NCBI RefSeq assembly: GCF_002860325.1
Contig: NZ_PKOJ01000005.1
Location: 1-64,000 of the forward strand
Source of the DNA: Neptunicoccus cionae
GTDB lineage: Bacteria > Pseudomonadota > Alphaproteobacteria > Rhodobacterales > Rhodobacteraceae
Direction: 5' to 3'
Length of the DNA stretch: 64,000 nucleotides
The first letter of the stretch is position 1; every line of letters begins with the position of its first letter. Position numbers and translations under genes: made by a program. The notes beneath the pieces are model-generated. The model worked only from the letters and a program-made list of their open reading frames with translations, was not told the origin of the DNA and did no database searches. Below are positions 34,081 through 43,075 of the stretch, one piece after another.

Positions 34081-35220
34081 ATGAGCGGATTTCCGTCGAA
34101 AGAACAGTTTAGGGCGATCCATCAGGGCTATGATGTGTCCCCGTCACGTTCGCTGTCTTTACATGCCGACGCCTACACCGAAGAACATTGGTACAATGTC
34201 GATCTGAAGGCCGTTATTTCAAAGACGTGGCAATGGGTCTGCCATGTTGAAAAACTGCGGGGCGAAGGGGCCTATACTACTGTTGAAATTGCAGGACATC
34301 CTGTTGCAGTGGTGCGTGGAAAAGATGGCAAGCTGCGGGCGTTTTATAACGTTTGCAAACATCGCGCGCATATTCTTCTATCCGGCGCGGGGACAACAAC
34401 CCGCATCATGTGTCCCTATCATGCTTGGGTATACCGGCTGAGCGGCGAACTGGTGCGGGCGCCAGAAACAGAGAATCTGGAAAATTTCGAACCGGAAGAA
34501 ATTTGCCTCGATCAGGTCCAAGTCGAAGAGTTCTGCGGTTTTGTTTATGTAAACCTTGATCCGCAAGCAGAGCCCTTGTCCAGCCTGACAGGTGATCTAA
34601 AAACCGAAATCTGCCATTGGGCACCGGATATAGAAGACCTGACCTTCGCCAAGCGTCTGACCTATGATATCAAGTCCAACTGGAAGAATGTCGTCGATAA
34701 CTTTCTGGAATGCTACCATTGCCCGACCGCACACAAAGACTTTTGTGATCTGGTGGATATGGACACTTATAAAGTCACCACGCATGGCATCTATTCCAGC
34801 CATATGGCGGATGCGGGGCTTTCTGAAAACAGCGCTTATGATGTGTCGAACGCCACCGTACGCACCCATGCGGTTTGGTGGTTATGGCCCAATACCTGCC
34901 TGATGCGCTATCCGGGACGCTCTTCCATGATTGTGATGAACATCATCCCCGCCGGACCGAACCGGACCTTTGAAACCTATGACTTTTATCTGGAATCCCC
35001 GGAACCGAACGAAGCCGAACTGGACACGGTTCGCTATATTGATGAGGTGTTGCAGGTCGAGGACATCGCCTTGGTTGAAAGTGTTCAGCGGGGCATGGAG
35101 ACACCTGCGTTTGTGCAAGGCCGGATCGTGAATGATCCCGAAGGCTCCGGCAAATCGGAACACGCGGTTCATCACTTTCACGGGTTGATACTGGACGCAT
35201 ATAGCAAGGCAGCCTTGTGA
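34081..35220 (+). CDS. Rieske non-heme iron oxygenase, alpha subunit (CntA/GbcA-like)
   Basis: This 379-residue oxygenase starts at the ATG after GAGGG. The Rieske [2Fe-2S] ligands are in 'NVCKHRAHILLSGAG' (CxH) and 'IMCPYHAWVYRLSG' (CxxH). The mononuclear iron site is in 'NVVDNFLECYHCPTAHKDFC' (two His), with the bridging Asp/Glu region nearby. Overall it resembles oxygenases that demethylate or split quaternary amines. It needs electrons from a reductase, but no ferredoxin-reductase gene is next to it. Two SDR genes follow. The upstream GlxA-type regulator probably controls it. Confidence 0.85.
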   Translation: MSGFPSKEQFRAIHQGYDVSPSRSLSLHADAYTEEHWYNVDLKAVISKTWQWVCHVEKLRGEGAYTTVEIAGHPVAVVRGKDGKLRAFYNVCKHRAHILLSGAGTTTRIMCPYHAWVYRLSGELVRAPETENLENFEPEEICLDQVQVEEFCGFVYVNLDPQAEPLSSLTGDLKTEICHWAPDIEDLTFAKRLTYDIKSNWKNVVDNFLECYHCPTAHKDFCDLVDMDTYKVTTHGIYSSHMADAGLSENSAYDVSNATVRTHAVWWLWPNTCLMRYPGRSSMIVMNIIPAGPNRTFETYDFYLESPEPNEAELDTVRYIDEVLQVEDIALVESVQRGMETPAFVQGRIVNDPEGSGKSEHAVHHFHGLILDAYSKAAL

Positions 35221-35303
35221 CGGACGATTGTCCTTTACGGGTGGCAGTATGTACGAACATGTAATCTCGGCCACAGCCCCGCAAGGCGAACAGGGAGACA
35301 GCG

Positions 35304-36098
35304 ATGACACTTGAAGGAAAGACAGCATTTGTCACGGGTGGACGGGGTGGTATCGGCCGCGCGATTGTTGCACGGTTCCTGCGCGAAGGGGCCACCGTCT
35401 ATGCTGGCGATCTGACCGAGCAGGGGTCACTGGCAGCGCATGATGCAGATGGCAGCAACTTTGTTAAACTGGATGTGACGTCGGAAACCGACGTGATGGC
35501 CGCGATGGAACGGGTGACCGGCGAGCAGGGCAAACTTGATATTCTGGTGAATGCGGCCGGAATAGAAATTGAAAAAACGATCGAAGACACCACGCTGGAC
35601 GAGTGGAACAAAAGCTTTGCGGTGAATTGCACGGGGACATTTCTGACATCGAAATACGCTTTGCCCTTGCTGCGGGTTGCAGCGAAATCGGGTAGGACGG
35701 CCAGCGTTATCAACTTTGGTTCATATGACGGATTTATCGCCGATCCGGGCCTTGCTGCTTATTGCGCTACCAAAGGCGCGGTGCATGCGCTGACCCGTGC
35801 GATGGCGTGTGATCATGGCCCCGAAGGAATCCGAGTAAATGCTGTTTGTCCGGGCTATGTCGATACCCCGATGCTGCAAAGTTTCTTCAAAGGGGAAGGG
35901 TCCGGCGGCAACGGGGGCGATATCGAGACACTGCAAAAAGCAGTACGCGATGTGCATCCGATGCGCAGCTATGGTTCGCCAGATGACATTGCCAATCTGG
36001 TGAACTGGCTGGCCGGAGACGAGGCGCGCTATGCCTCCGGACAGCTTTGGGTTCTGGATGGCGGCCTGTCTGCCCAAGTCCAGCAAATGAAACTCTGA
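35304..36098 (+). CDS. Short-chain dehydrogenase/reductase (SDR)
   Basis: This 264-residue classical SDR has the cofactor motif 'VTGGRGGIGRAIVARFLREG', an Asp after beta-2 ('VYAGDLTEQ') favouring NAD(H), 'LVNAAGIEIEKTI', and the catalytic Ser and Tyr-Lys in 'INFGSYDG' and 'LAAYCATKGAVHALTRAMAC'. The C-terminal 'SGQLWVLDGGLSAQ' is typical. Start AGGGAGACAGCG-ATG is clear. It probably oxidises an alcohol product in the same pathway as the Rieske enzyme. Confidence 0.88.
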   Translation: MTLEGKTAFVTGGRGGIGRAIVARFLREGATVYAGDLTEQGSLAAHDADGSNFVKLDVTSETDVMAAMERVTGEQGKLDILVNAAGIEIEKTIEDTTLDEWNKSFAVNCTGTFLTSKYALPLLRVAAKSGRTASVINFGSYDGFIADPGLAAYCATKGAVHALTRAMACDHGPEGIRVNAVCPGYVDTPMLQSFFKGEGSGGNGGDIETLQKAVRDVHPMRSYGSPDDIANLVNWLAGDEARYASGQLWVLDGGLSAQVQQMKL

Positions 36099-36183
36099 AG
36101 AAGGAACAGACCGTTGACACAGCCCGTCGTCATTACCTGTATGCCCAAGAAAGAAGTCCTTACCATAGCCGGGATATACGCGC

Positions 36184-36918
36184 ATGGATAAAACAGCCAT
36201 TGTTACCGGAGGTGGACGCGGGATCGGTCGGGCCATTGTTGTACGATTGCTGCGCGATGGTTGGCGCGTCGTGACCTGTGGACGGGGCGCCGAACCGGAA
36301 GATCTGCCCGCAGGCGCGATCTGGGTGCAGGGCGATGTCGCCACCAGCGAGGGATGGGCGGCGTTGTTGTCGGCTGCCGGACCGGTACAGGCATTGGTGA
36401 ACAACGCAGGCGTTCAGGTTGAAAAAACCGTCATCGACAGTACTGATGCGGATTACGATCAGGTGATGGACGTAAACTGTCGCGGCACATTTAATATGTG
36501 TCGCGCGGTGCTGCCCCGAATGACGGATCAGGGCGGTGCAATTGTGAATATCGGCTCTGTTTCCGGCGTGGTGTCAGACCCGACCATGGCGCTTTACAAT
36601 GCCTCCAAAGCTTTCGTCCACGCATTGACCCGTTCCATCGCCGTAGATCACGGCCCGAATGTCCGATGCAATGCGATCCGTCCCGGCTGGATTATGACAG
36701 CCATGGCAGAAGACGCTTTTGCCCTCGCCCGCGATCCGGATGCCGCAAGGTCCGATGCGCTTGCCCGTCATCCGGTCGGGCGCTTTGGCAAGCCTGAAGA
36801 CATTGCAAATATGGTCGCGTGGCTGCTTACGGACGAGGCTTCTTATATCTCCGGCGAATGTTTCACGATCGATGGCGGTATGACGGCAGCTTCCCCGCTA
36901 AATCCGGGGTTATTCTGA
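36184..36918 (+). CDS. Short-chain dehydrogenase/reductase (SDR)
   Basis: This 244-residue SDR is a paralogue of the preceding gene: 'AIVTGGGRGIGRAIVVRLLR', 'ALVNNAGVQVEKTVIDS', catalytic 'INIGSVSGV' with 'ALYNASKAFVHALTRSIA', and 'SGECFTIDGGMTAAS'. An 85-base gap precedes it and the ribosome site is weak. Two neighbouring SDRs with matching 'GxxxEKTxxDxT' regions point to a local duplication. The substrate is unknown. Confidence 0.87.
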   Translation: MDKTAIVTGGGRGIGRAIVVRLLRDGWRVVTCGRGAEPEDLPAGAIWVQGDVATSEGWAALLSAAGPVQALVNNAGVQVEKTVIDSTDADYDQVMDVNCRGTFNMCRAVLPRMTDQGGAIVNIGSVSGVVSDPTMALYNASKAFVHALTRSIAVDHGPNVRCNAIRPGWIMTAMAEDAFALARDPDAARSDALARHPVGRFGKPEDIANMVAWLLTDEASYISGECFTIDGGMTAASPLNPGLF

Positions 36919-37084
36919 CGGCTGAATTTTCGCCTTTCCCTTGCCTGCGCCGCGCAGGATTTCTGGCAAGGTGCTGCACAGGCGGAACCGAACCTGCGTG
37001 ACCCCTTCAAGGGCGCAATGAAAAGGCTTGCATCAACAGGGCCGCGCGTGGGATTGCCGTTGAATCAGCCAAGGAGAACGCCCC

Positions 37085-37414
37085 ATGATGATATATGGTC
37101 TGGAAACCTGCCCCGAATGCCAGAAAGCCCGCAAGGCGCTGGAGGCTGCGGGGCACGATATCGCGTTTCGCGATGTGCGTGCGGAGCCGTTAAGCGAGGC
37201 GGAACTGGAAGAGTTGATTGTCGAGTTTGGCGACAATCTGGTAGACCGCAACACCAATGACTACCGCGCGCTCAGCGACTGGTTGAAAAACTCCGAAGCA
37301 GAGGCACAGATTACCGCGAAGCCCAAAGTGATGGCACGTCCGGTGATCCGCAACGGCGATGCGCTGTATCTGGGCTGGGGTGCGGAGGTGCAGAACGCCT
37401 TGCTGGCCGGCTGA
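37085..37414 (+). CDS. ArsC/Spx-family thioredoxin-fold protein
   Basis: This 109-residue protein has a CxxC motif at the N-terminus ('MIYGLETCPECQKARKALEA') and the ArsC-family segment 'KPKVMARPVIRNGDALYLGW'. AAGGAG stands before the start. The family includes glutaredoxin-linked arsenate reductases and related redox proteins of unknown substrate. The arsenate-type middle region 'LVDRNTNDYRAL' is partly kept. No ars genes are nearby, so a general redox role is as likely as arsenate reduction. Confidence 0.75.
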   Translation: MMIYGLETCPECQKARKALEAAGHDIAFRDVRAEPLSEAELEELIVEFGDNLVDRNTNDYRALSDWLKNSEAEAQITAKPKVMARPVIRNGDALYLGWGAEVQNALLAG

Positions 37415-37531
37415 AGCCGGCGTTGAAGGCGGAACTGTTCTCCGGTTATTCATTTGGGATCTGGGGCCACTGCCTTAGACTACAATCGCAACCGGGGTCA
37501 GGTTGGAATTTTCAAGAATTTCAACCACCCT

Positions 37532-37669
37532 CTATACCGCAAGGACCATCGCGGTATAGAGCCCGTACTCTACGGGGAGCCCAGCGTTAGTGGCCAACGC
37601 GCCACCCCGAGGCAAAACAATTGCCGTATTGGGCACGCCAGCAATCAGGTCCTGCTTGCCGCACACCAT
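37532..37669 (-). pseudogene. Scrap of a SulP-family anion permease
   Basis: The minus strand encodes 'MVCGKQDLIAGVPNTAIVLP' and 'RGGALATNAGLPVEYGLYTA', then stops at a TAG. This matches the first conserved region of SulP transporters (DLIAGxxxAxxxxPxGxAxAxxAGLPPxYGLYTA). Only about 45 of the usual 500 or more residues remain. The stop falls in an inverted repeat CTATACCGC / GCGGTATAG (37532-37559). A second inverted repeat, GGTTGGAATT / AATTTCAACC with one mismatch, is at 37501-37526. It is a decayed gene fragment, not an expressed protein. Confidence 0.6.
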
Positions 37670-37707
37670 TTAATCTGGGCCCTATGCGATCCAAGACGCT
37701 GGTTAGA

Positions 37708-39069
37708 TTATGCGGCAGGCGGATCAGGCAGGCGAAGCGTTTTCAGGTCTATCTTGTTAATCGTCTCGATCAGCGCCTGGCTAATCTGGGAAACCTCTTC
37801 ACTGTCAATCACGAGAGGCGGCGTCAGCGTGATGACATTCGCACGCAACCCCAACAGAATTCCATATTCGTGACGCACGTAGCGCGGCAAGTCTTTGAAA
37901 AGCCAAGGCGCATCTTGCGTAAGTGGTGCACGGCTGTCCTTATCCTTCACCAGCTCGATCCCCAGCATCAGCCCGCGTCCACGGATGTTGCCAACGAGTG
38001 GATGATCCTGAAGTGGTGAAAGCTCGACTAGGAATTGCGCGCCGCGGGCTTTACTGTTCTCCAGCAGGTTCTCACGCTCGATGATGTCGATATGGGCCGA
38101 TGCAACCGCTGCCCCGACCGGATGTCCTGCATAGGAATTTCCTGGACCAAAACCGTTGACGGTCTCGGCCACATCCTCACTCATCATAACGGCGGCCATG
38201 GGTACGTAACCGCTGCATATTCCCTTTGCGAGAACGATCATGTCCGGTGCGATACCATAGGCTGCGGACATGAACCATTCGCCGGCGCGCCCAAACCCGG
38301 TCACGACTTCATCTGCGACGAACAAAATGCCGTGCTCTTTCAACACTGCTGTCATGGCGGGCCAATAGTCGTCCGGCAACGGGATCATTCCTCCTGGTCC
38401 GATCATCAATTCGCCGAACATGGCAGCGATGGAGTCCGCCCCGTGCTTTGTAATTACGTTGCGCAATTCATCCACACAGAATGCTGTCATGTCGCGATTG
38501 CCATAAAGCTCGGTATGATAAGGTCTTGGCGGGGTGAGTAATATGACATCATCTGAAGGTGGTGCGATGCCGGGACGACCGCCGGTTAATTCCACACCTC
38601 CCATTGTTCCCCCATGATAAGCCTCGCGGTGCACCAATATCTTGCGGCGCCCGGAATGGCCTTTTTGCGCCTGATAAATCCGCGCGAGTTGCAACGCATG
38701 GTCGTCCGCTTCACCGCCGCCAGTCTCGTACCGCACTTTGGTAATGTTATCCGGAGCACGTGCCACAAGCTTTTCGGCAAACTCGATCGACGGCTGGTTC
38801 GCGTAGTCAAAACCGATTGAAAAACATGCGAGATCCTGCATCTGCCGCGCGGCGATATCTGCAAGTTCCTTACGGCCGTATCCGACCTTGTTAAGCCATG
38901 CTCCACCTTGTGCGTCAAGATACTTGCGCCCGTCTACATCCCAAACACATGCGCCTTTGCCATACGACAGGACGACCGTGTGCTCGCCGCCGCCACCACC
39001 CGGGTGTTGCACCACCACTTCGTCGCGGGCAATCCAAGCCTTAGAGTTGTTTTGCGTTGTGCTTTTCAT
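37708..39069 (-). CDS. Class III aminotransferase (PLP-dependent)
   Basis: This 453-residue enzyme transfers an amino group, usually a terminal one, to pyruvate or 2-oxoglutarate. The start is the ATG after GAGAGGGAACGTGCA; 18 further codons upstream overlap the intergenic space and are not used. The PLP Lys is in 'DMIVLAKGICSGYVPMAAVM', the cofactor Asp in 'ILFVADEVVTGFGRAGEWF'. The usual glycine-rich block (SGSEANE) is altered to 'RYETGGGEADDHALQLARIY'. It is the last gene of the tct operon. With the divergently encoded aldehyde dehydrogenase it could turn an omega-amine into an acid. Confidence 0.88.
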   Translation of the reverse strand: MKSTTQNNSKAWIARDEVVVQHPGGGGGEHTVVLSYGKGACVWDVDGRKYLDAQGGAWLNKVGYGRKELADIAARQMQDLACFSIGFDYANQPSIEFAEKLVARAPDNITKVRYETGGGEADDHALQLARIYQAQKGHSGRRKILVHREAYHGGTMGGVELTGGRPGIAPPSDDVILLTPPRPYHTELYGNRDMTAFCVDELRNVITKHGADSIAAMFGELMIGPGGMIPLPDDYWPAMTAVLKEHGILFVADEVVTGFGRAGEWFMSAAYGIAPDMIVLAKGICSGYVPMAAVMMSEDVAETVNGFGPGNSYAGHPVGAAVASAHIDIIERENLLENSKARGAQFLVELSPLQDHPLVGNIRGRGLMLGIELVKDKDSRAPLTQDAPWLFKDLPRYVRHEYGILLGLRANVITLTPPLVIDSEEVSQISQALIETINKIDLKTLRLPDPPAA

Positions 39070-39086
39070 TGCACGTTCCCTCTCTG

Positions 39087-39455
39087 TTAAAACGTCGAAA
39101 ACGTCTTGCTGATAATTTTCCAAGAACCGTCCCGTTTAAGCAGATGCATGTAGTCGGTAAAATTTCGGCCTCCGAATCCGTATTCCTGAATAGTGACCGC
39201 AGCAGCTTTGCCCCTGATCTCTACTTCGCCGACTTCGTAGCGCGGCGAAATTCCTTTCGACGCAAGTGATGGAGCTGTCCCGACATTCCGGATAAAGACT
39301 TCCGGCGTGCCTTCGATCAAGCGATCTTCCAGATAGCCGTTCATCACCGCATCGCTGGCGAAAGCACCTTTCAGTGCTTCCGCATCGGCGTGAATGTAAC
39401 CTTCCACATATTGGGTGATCACTCGCTGGACCTCGGCAATGTCATCCACTGACAT
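39087..39455 (-). CDS. NTF2-like / SnoaL-type small protein
   Basis: This 122-residue protein has the cystatin-like NTF2 pattern: 'VQRVITQYVEGYIHADAEAL', 'GAFASDAVMNGYLEDRLIEG', and C-terminal 'YMHLLKRDGSWKIISKTF'. Members serve as small enzymes (isomerases, dehydratases) or binding proteins. It overlaps the tctA stop by 14 bases and lies 17 bases before the aminotransferase, so it is part of one operon. The specific role is unknown. Confidence 0.8.
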   Translation of the reverse strand: MSVDDIAEVQRVITQYVEGYIHADAEALKGAFASDAVMNGYLEDRLIEGTPEVFIRNVGTAPSLASKGISPRYEVGEVEIRGKAAAVTIQEYGFGGRNFTDYMHLLKRDGSWKIISKTFSTF

Positions 39456-40944
39456 CGGCGCTCCCCTTTTTGCTGCCCTTGAAGGCGTTCCGAATTGCTG
39501 TAACGATCAGAACGACGATCAAGATAACGAATACGAGACTTGTTGGCCGGCTTACGAAAACAGTAAGATCCCCTCCCGCCGCACCGATGCCTTGCCGAAA
39601 ATATCTCTCCATGATCGGGCCGAGAACGAGGCCAAGAATAATCGGAACCATCGGAATTTTGGCGCGGCGTAATGCGAATCCCAGTACACCAAATCCAATC
39701 GCGATCAGCGTGTCCGTTAGCCGGTAGTTTGTTGAATAGGACCCGATGAGCGCCAAACACAGGATGATGACACCCAATAACCGATCTGGGATCGACGAGA
39801 GTTTAGCAATCCAACGTGTTCCGGCGAGCAGAAGCGCTACGATGACTACGTTCATCACCAGAAGTGTCATGTAGAGGCCAGCCACAAACTCCTTGTTTTC
39901 CTGAAACAACGTGGGTCCCGGGTCGACACCGTGAATGATAAAGACAGTTAACATCATTGCGGTGAAAGACTCTCCCGGGATCCCAAGCGCCAATAGGGGC
40001 ACAAGAGCAGCAGGAGGCACGGCGTTGTTAGCCGTTTCCGAGGCAATGATACCTTCCGGTGCGCCTTTTCCAAATAGCTCCGGCGTTTTGGAAGATGCTC
40101 TCGCTGTCGTGTAGGCAAAGAACTGGGCGAGGAATTCACCGACGCCCGGCAGAACGCCCATTCCAACACCAAAGCCCGCAGAGCGGAACAAAGTTTTCGG
40201 GTATCTGAAAACCTCGGTGAACCCGCCCAATAAACCGCGGTTCATTTCCGGTTCGTTCCCGTCTATTTGCCGATCCGAAAAAATCAGTGTGAACGCCTGC
40301 CCGAGTGCGAACAGACCAAGGATCACCGAAATTAGAGGCACACCCGCAAGCATCCAAGTCGTGCCAAAAGTATACCGGGCGGAGCCATAAGCCGTCTCCA
40401 GTCCAATCGTGGAGATAAAGAGACCGGCACCGAGCAAAGCAAATGACGCGAGCTCACTGCCGCGGTGGGCCACAACAACAAGAACCATGGCCAGAAGTGC
40501 TGCCATTCCGAGATCTATCGAAGTCAGATGTCTGGAGAGCGAGGCGATTGGCCAAGCTGCGACCATCAGCACGAAGACAGCAAAGACGCCACCTACGAAA
40601 CTTGATGCATATGCGAGTGAAAGCGCTCGCTGCGGCTCGCCCTTACTGGCCATTGGATAGCCGTCATAGGTTGTCAGCACGTTGACACCTGTGCCAGGCG
40701 TGTTGATTGTAATGGCCGGGATTGCGCCACCGTACCAGCCCGCCGCATACAATCCCATTAACAATGTGATGCCGGCGAGCGGATCCATTGTATAGGTCAC
40801 CGGTAAAAGTAGTGCGATGCCAACCCCGGGGCCAATGCCTGGGATAGCTCCGAGAATAATACCAAGAATGCTTCCGCCGACCAATGCGACCCAAACCATC
40901 GGGTCACCTAGTTGCTGAAGTCCGAGAAAAACAGATTCAATCAC
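39442..40944 (-). CDS. tctA: Tripartite tricarboxylate transporter large membrane subunit (TctA)
   Basis: This 500-residue protein has about eleven to twelve membrane segments and TctA signatures 'GAIPGIGPGVGIALLLPVTY', 'AIPAITINTPGTGVNVLTTY', and a second half repeat with 'LGIPGESFTAMMLTVF'. It is the transport channel of the TTT system. It starts directly after tctB (adjacent bases). The substrate is a carboxylate in the characterised members. Here the operon also encodes an aminotransferase, so an amino or keto acid is possible. Confidence 0.92.
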   Translation of the reverse strand: MIESVFLGLQQLGDPMVWVALVGGSILGIILGAIPGIGPGVGIALLLPVTYTMDPLAGITLLMGLYAAGWYGGAIPAITINTPGTGVNVLTTYDGYPMASKGEPQRALSLAYASSFVGGVFAVFVLMVAAWPIASLSRHLTSIDLGMAALLAMVLVVVAHRGSELASFALLGAGLFISTIGLETAYGSARYTFGTTWMLAGVPLISVILGLFALGQAFTLIFSDRQIDGNEPEMNRGLLGGFTEVFRYPKTLFRSAGFGVGMGVLPGVGEFLAQFFAYTTARASSKTPELFGKGAPEGIIASETANNAVPPAALVPLLALGIPGESFTAMMLTVFIIHGVDPGPTLFQENKEFVAGLYMTLLVMNVVIVALLLAGTRWIAKLSSIPDRLLGVIILCLALIGSYSTNYRLTDTLIAIGFGVLGFALRRAKIPMVPIILGLVLGPIMERYFRQGIGAAGGDLTVFVSRPTSLVFVILIVVLIVTAIRNAFKGSKKGSADVSG

Positions 40945-41490
40945 TTAAAGCACTCCCTGTAGCCAGAACGGCAGGTCGATCAGCTTGAATAGCGCTGGTC
41001 GTGGAAACCAGACAGAAAAGCCGACGCGAAAGACCAGCACCATTGCGATTGAACTTAGCAACGCGATGACAACAAGACGTCCACCGCGATATCCAGCGAT
41101 AAAGCCAACGCCGCCTGCAAAGACAAAGATGGACAGCGCAAAGCCCAATATTCCGATCAGGAAGACCGTAATAACCATGCAACCTGACAAGATCGCAACG
41201 CGCCCATAATCTTTGGCGACTTGCGTCCAATCAATCACTTCTCGCTTGGCAACAAAGTACGCAGCGACGCTGGTGATGACGGTGATTACAAGAAATACAG
41301 CCGGGCTCAGCCCGGGTTCGGCCCACCATCCGACTTCAAGGCGCCCGCTTACTTCGCTGCCACGGACAGTTTGGCTGCCAACCAAGGAAAGCAGGATGAT
41401 GGCAGTGCACACCATCCCGCCGAGAAGATGCCGACCACCGTGGCGCTCTTCCTTGAACGGAGACTTTTCCTGATTTGCGTCACCGGACAT
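40945..41490 (-). CDS. tctB: Tripartite tricarboxylate transporter small membrane subunit (TctB)
   Basis: This 181-residue protein has four predicted membrane helices ('LLGGMVCTAIILLSLVGSQT', 'GLSPAVFLVITVITSVAAYF', 'LSGCMVITVFLIGILGFALS', 'VVIALLSSIAMVLVFRVGFS'). Sequence conservation in this family is low, so the call rests on size, helix pattern and position between tctC and tctA. It begins 5 bases after the tctC stop. Confidence 0.82.
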   Translation of the reverse strand: MSGDANQEKSPFKEERHGGRHLLGGMVCTAIILLSLVGSQTVRGSEVSGRLEVGWWAEPGLSPAVFLVITVITSVAAYFVAKREVIDWTQVAKDYGRVAILSGCMVITVFLIGILGFALSIFVFAGGVGFIAGYRGGRLVVIALLSSIAMVLVFRVGFSVWFPRPALFKLIDLPFWLQGVL

Positions 41491-41495
41491 TGCCT

Positions 41496-42428
41496 TCAGT
41501 TCCCAAGTAGATTGACGACGCGGTCATAATAGGCATCTGCATAGGCAGCGGCCTCGTTTGCAGGAACCCACTGCACAACGGCGCCGATTCTAGAGGCCAG
41601 TTCCTGGGCTTCATCGCTTTCAACAACTTCCCGGGCAATCCGCGAGATCACGTCACGTGCCTCTTGGGGCGTATCTTTGCGAACAAATATTCCGGCCCAT
41701 CCAGGCGTTGCGATTCCCGGCACCTGTTCTTCCAGCGTAGCGACATCCTCATAGATCGGGATGCGCGTGGTCGCCAAAGAGGCAAGCCCCTTCGCTTCCC
41801 CGCTGACCAAGCAGGGTCGCATTGTGGTGCCGCCGAGCAAGACATCGACTTCCTTGTTAAAGAGCAGGAGGCATGATGCTTCATCATAGCCCGAAACTGA
41901 AGTGAATTCGAAACCGAGGGTTTCCGCCATTTTCAGCGTCTGCAAGGCGGGCGGAGCGTTCAGACCGACAACGCCCAGTGTTACATCATTTGACTGCGCG
42001 TACTCTGCCAACTCTGCGAGGTTGTTGAAAGGCGCGTCCGCACTTGCAGCCAACACCTGGCCATAGCCGATGATACCGGCGAGCGGCTCGAAGGCTTCAC
42101 GATCATAACTCGCGTTACCACGAATGATGTGTGTCGAGATGATATTCGCGGTAAATACACCAACGGTGTATCCATCAGGGTTCTGGCTGAACACATGCGT
42201 CGCGCCCACAAGGCCACCGCCACCCGCGATGTTAACTGTACTGGTGGGAACGCCGGTTTCATTACGCACGGCAGTCGCAATCATGCGAGTCAGAGTGTCT
42301 TCGATATCACCTGGAGGCCATGGAACAACGAATTCGACAGGCCGTTCGGGGTATTCGGCTAATACAGGCGAAGCGAGTGTGGATAGCGAAACCGCCAAAG
42401 TGCAGCCGATTTTCTTAAGGTTCTTCAT
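41496..42428 (-). CDS. tctC: Tripartite tricarboxylate transporter binding protein (TctC/Bug family)
   Basis: This 310-residue periplasmic protein has signal peptide 'MKNLKKIGCTLAVSLSTLAS' cut after 'PVLA', and Bug-family mature start 'YPERPVEFVVPWPPGD'. The usual motif (xxFxxGGxxD) is changed to 'PPGDIEDTLTRMIA'. 'VVNIAGGGGLVGATHV' resembles the ligand-contact loop. It is the first gene of the tct-aminotransferase operon. The altered pocket residues could mean an unusual ligand. Confidence 0.88.
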   Translation of the reverse strand: MKNLKKIGCTLAVSLSTLASPVLAEYPERPVEFVVPWPPGDIEDTLTRMIATAVRNETGVPTSTVNIAGGGGLVGATHVFSQNPDGYTVGVFTANIISTHIIRGNASYDREAFEPLAGIIGYGQVLAASADAPFNNLAELAEYAQSNDVTLGVVGLNAPPALQTLKMAETLGFEFTSVSGYDEASCLLLFNKEVDVLLGGTTMRPCLVSGEAKGLASLATTRIPIYEDVATLEEQVPGIATPGWAGIFVRKDTPQEARDVISRIAREVVESDEAQELASRIGAVVQWVPANEAAAYADAYYDRVVNLLGN

Positions 42429-43075
42429 GATACTTCCTATTCCCTGTTGTGGTTACATTTTTTGCGCGGCGTTTCGGTTAAACAATAAGGTGCTGCCGCA
42501 TGGACCTTTCCGATTACGATTTCTTTAAATATTCAACTGGCCGCTTCCTCACGTGTAGCGACAAGCTGCCAATCAGCGTCCTGTATGCCCCGGAGGCGCA
42601 GCGAATGTTTGCGATCAATGAAGAATAGGCGAGTGGTCGGGGTCATGTGGTACCCGCCAATCCGCCAAAGGTATCGTCTGTTACAGCAAGAGAAGTGGGT
42701 GTCTGACCACCTTCGGTCCGCCCCTTCGAATCGTCAGCGGGCATAAATCTAGGGTGTTTAGTTCTATTTCCCTCAGCAACTTTCGCAAAACCGCCCAAAC
42801 GAATGACAGGACGACGGATGCTTAAGAAGCGCAACGTTGCCAGTACCTTGTGATCTGCGATGGCTTCTCTGAACACGTTTCTTTCTCTCATGATCTGCAA
42901 AGATTTCGATGATCGTCTTGCGCGATGCTTGACGGTGCTTTATGTCGATCTACAGTATTTGAGCCGATGGATCAATAGTTGTTTCATGACTCAAAGATTG
43001 CCCGTGGCCGGGATCTTCCAATCCGGTCACACCGGACCACACAAAATGAAACGATTAGATTGGGGAATTCTGAAT
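42429..43075 (+). other. Divergent intergenic region between tctC and aldehyde dehydrogenase
   Basis: These 647 bases contain no clear long gene. A short plus-strand frame at 42500-42628 (42 residues, 'MDLSDYDFFKYSTGRFLTCS' onward) has AAGGTG before its ATG but no family I recognise. The frame of the downstream dehydrogenase is open back to 42860, yet those codons look non-coding. A candidate promoter is at 42930-42957. The region should hold the control sites of both divergent units. Confidence 0.4.
42930..42957 (+). promoter_or_regulatory. Candidate sigma-70-type promoter of the aldehyde dehydrogenase gene
   Basis: TTGACG and TACAGT are separated by 16 bases, about 120 bases upstream of the chosen start codon. 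The boxes match the consensus at five and four of six positions. No operator is obvious next to it. Confidence 0.35.

Noticed and set aside
42860-43075. N-terminal extension of the aldehyde dehydrogenase by 72 codons
   Set aside because: It crosses the candidate promoter, is not ALDH-like, and the start at 43076 gives the normal family length.
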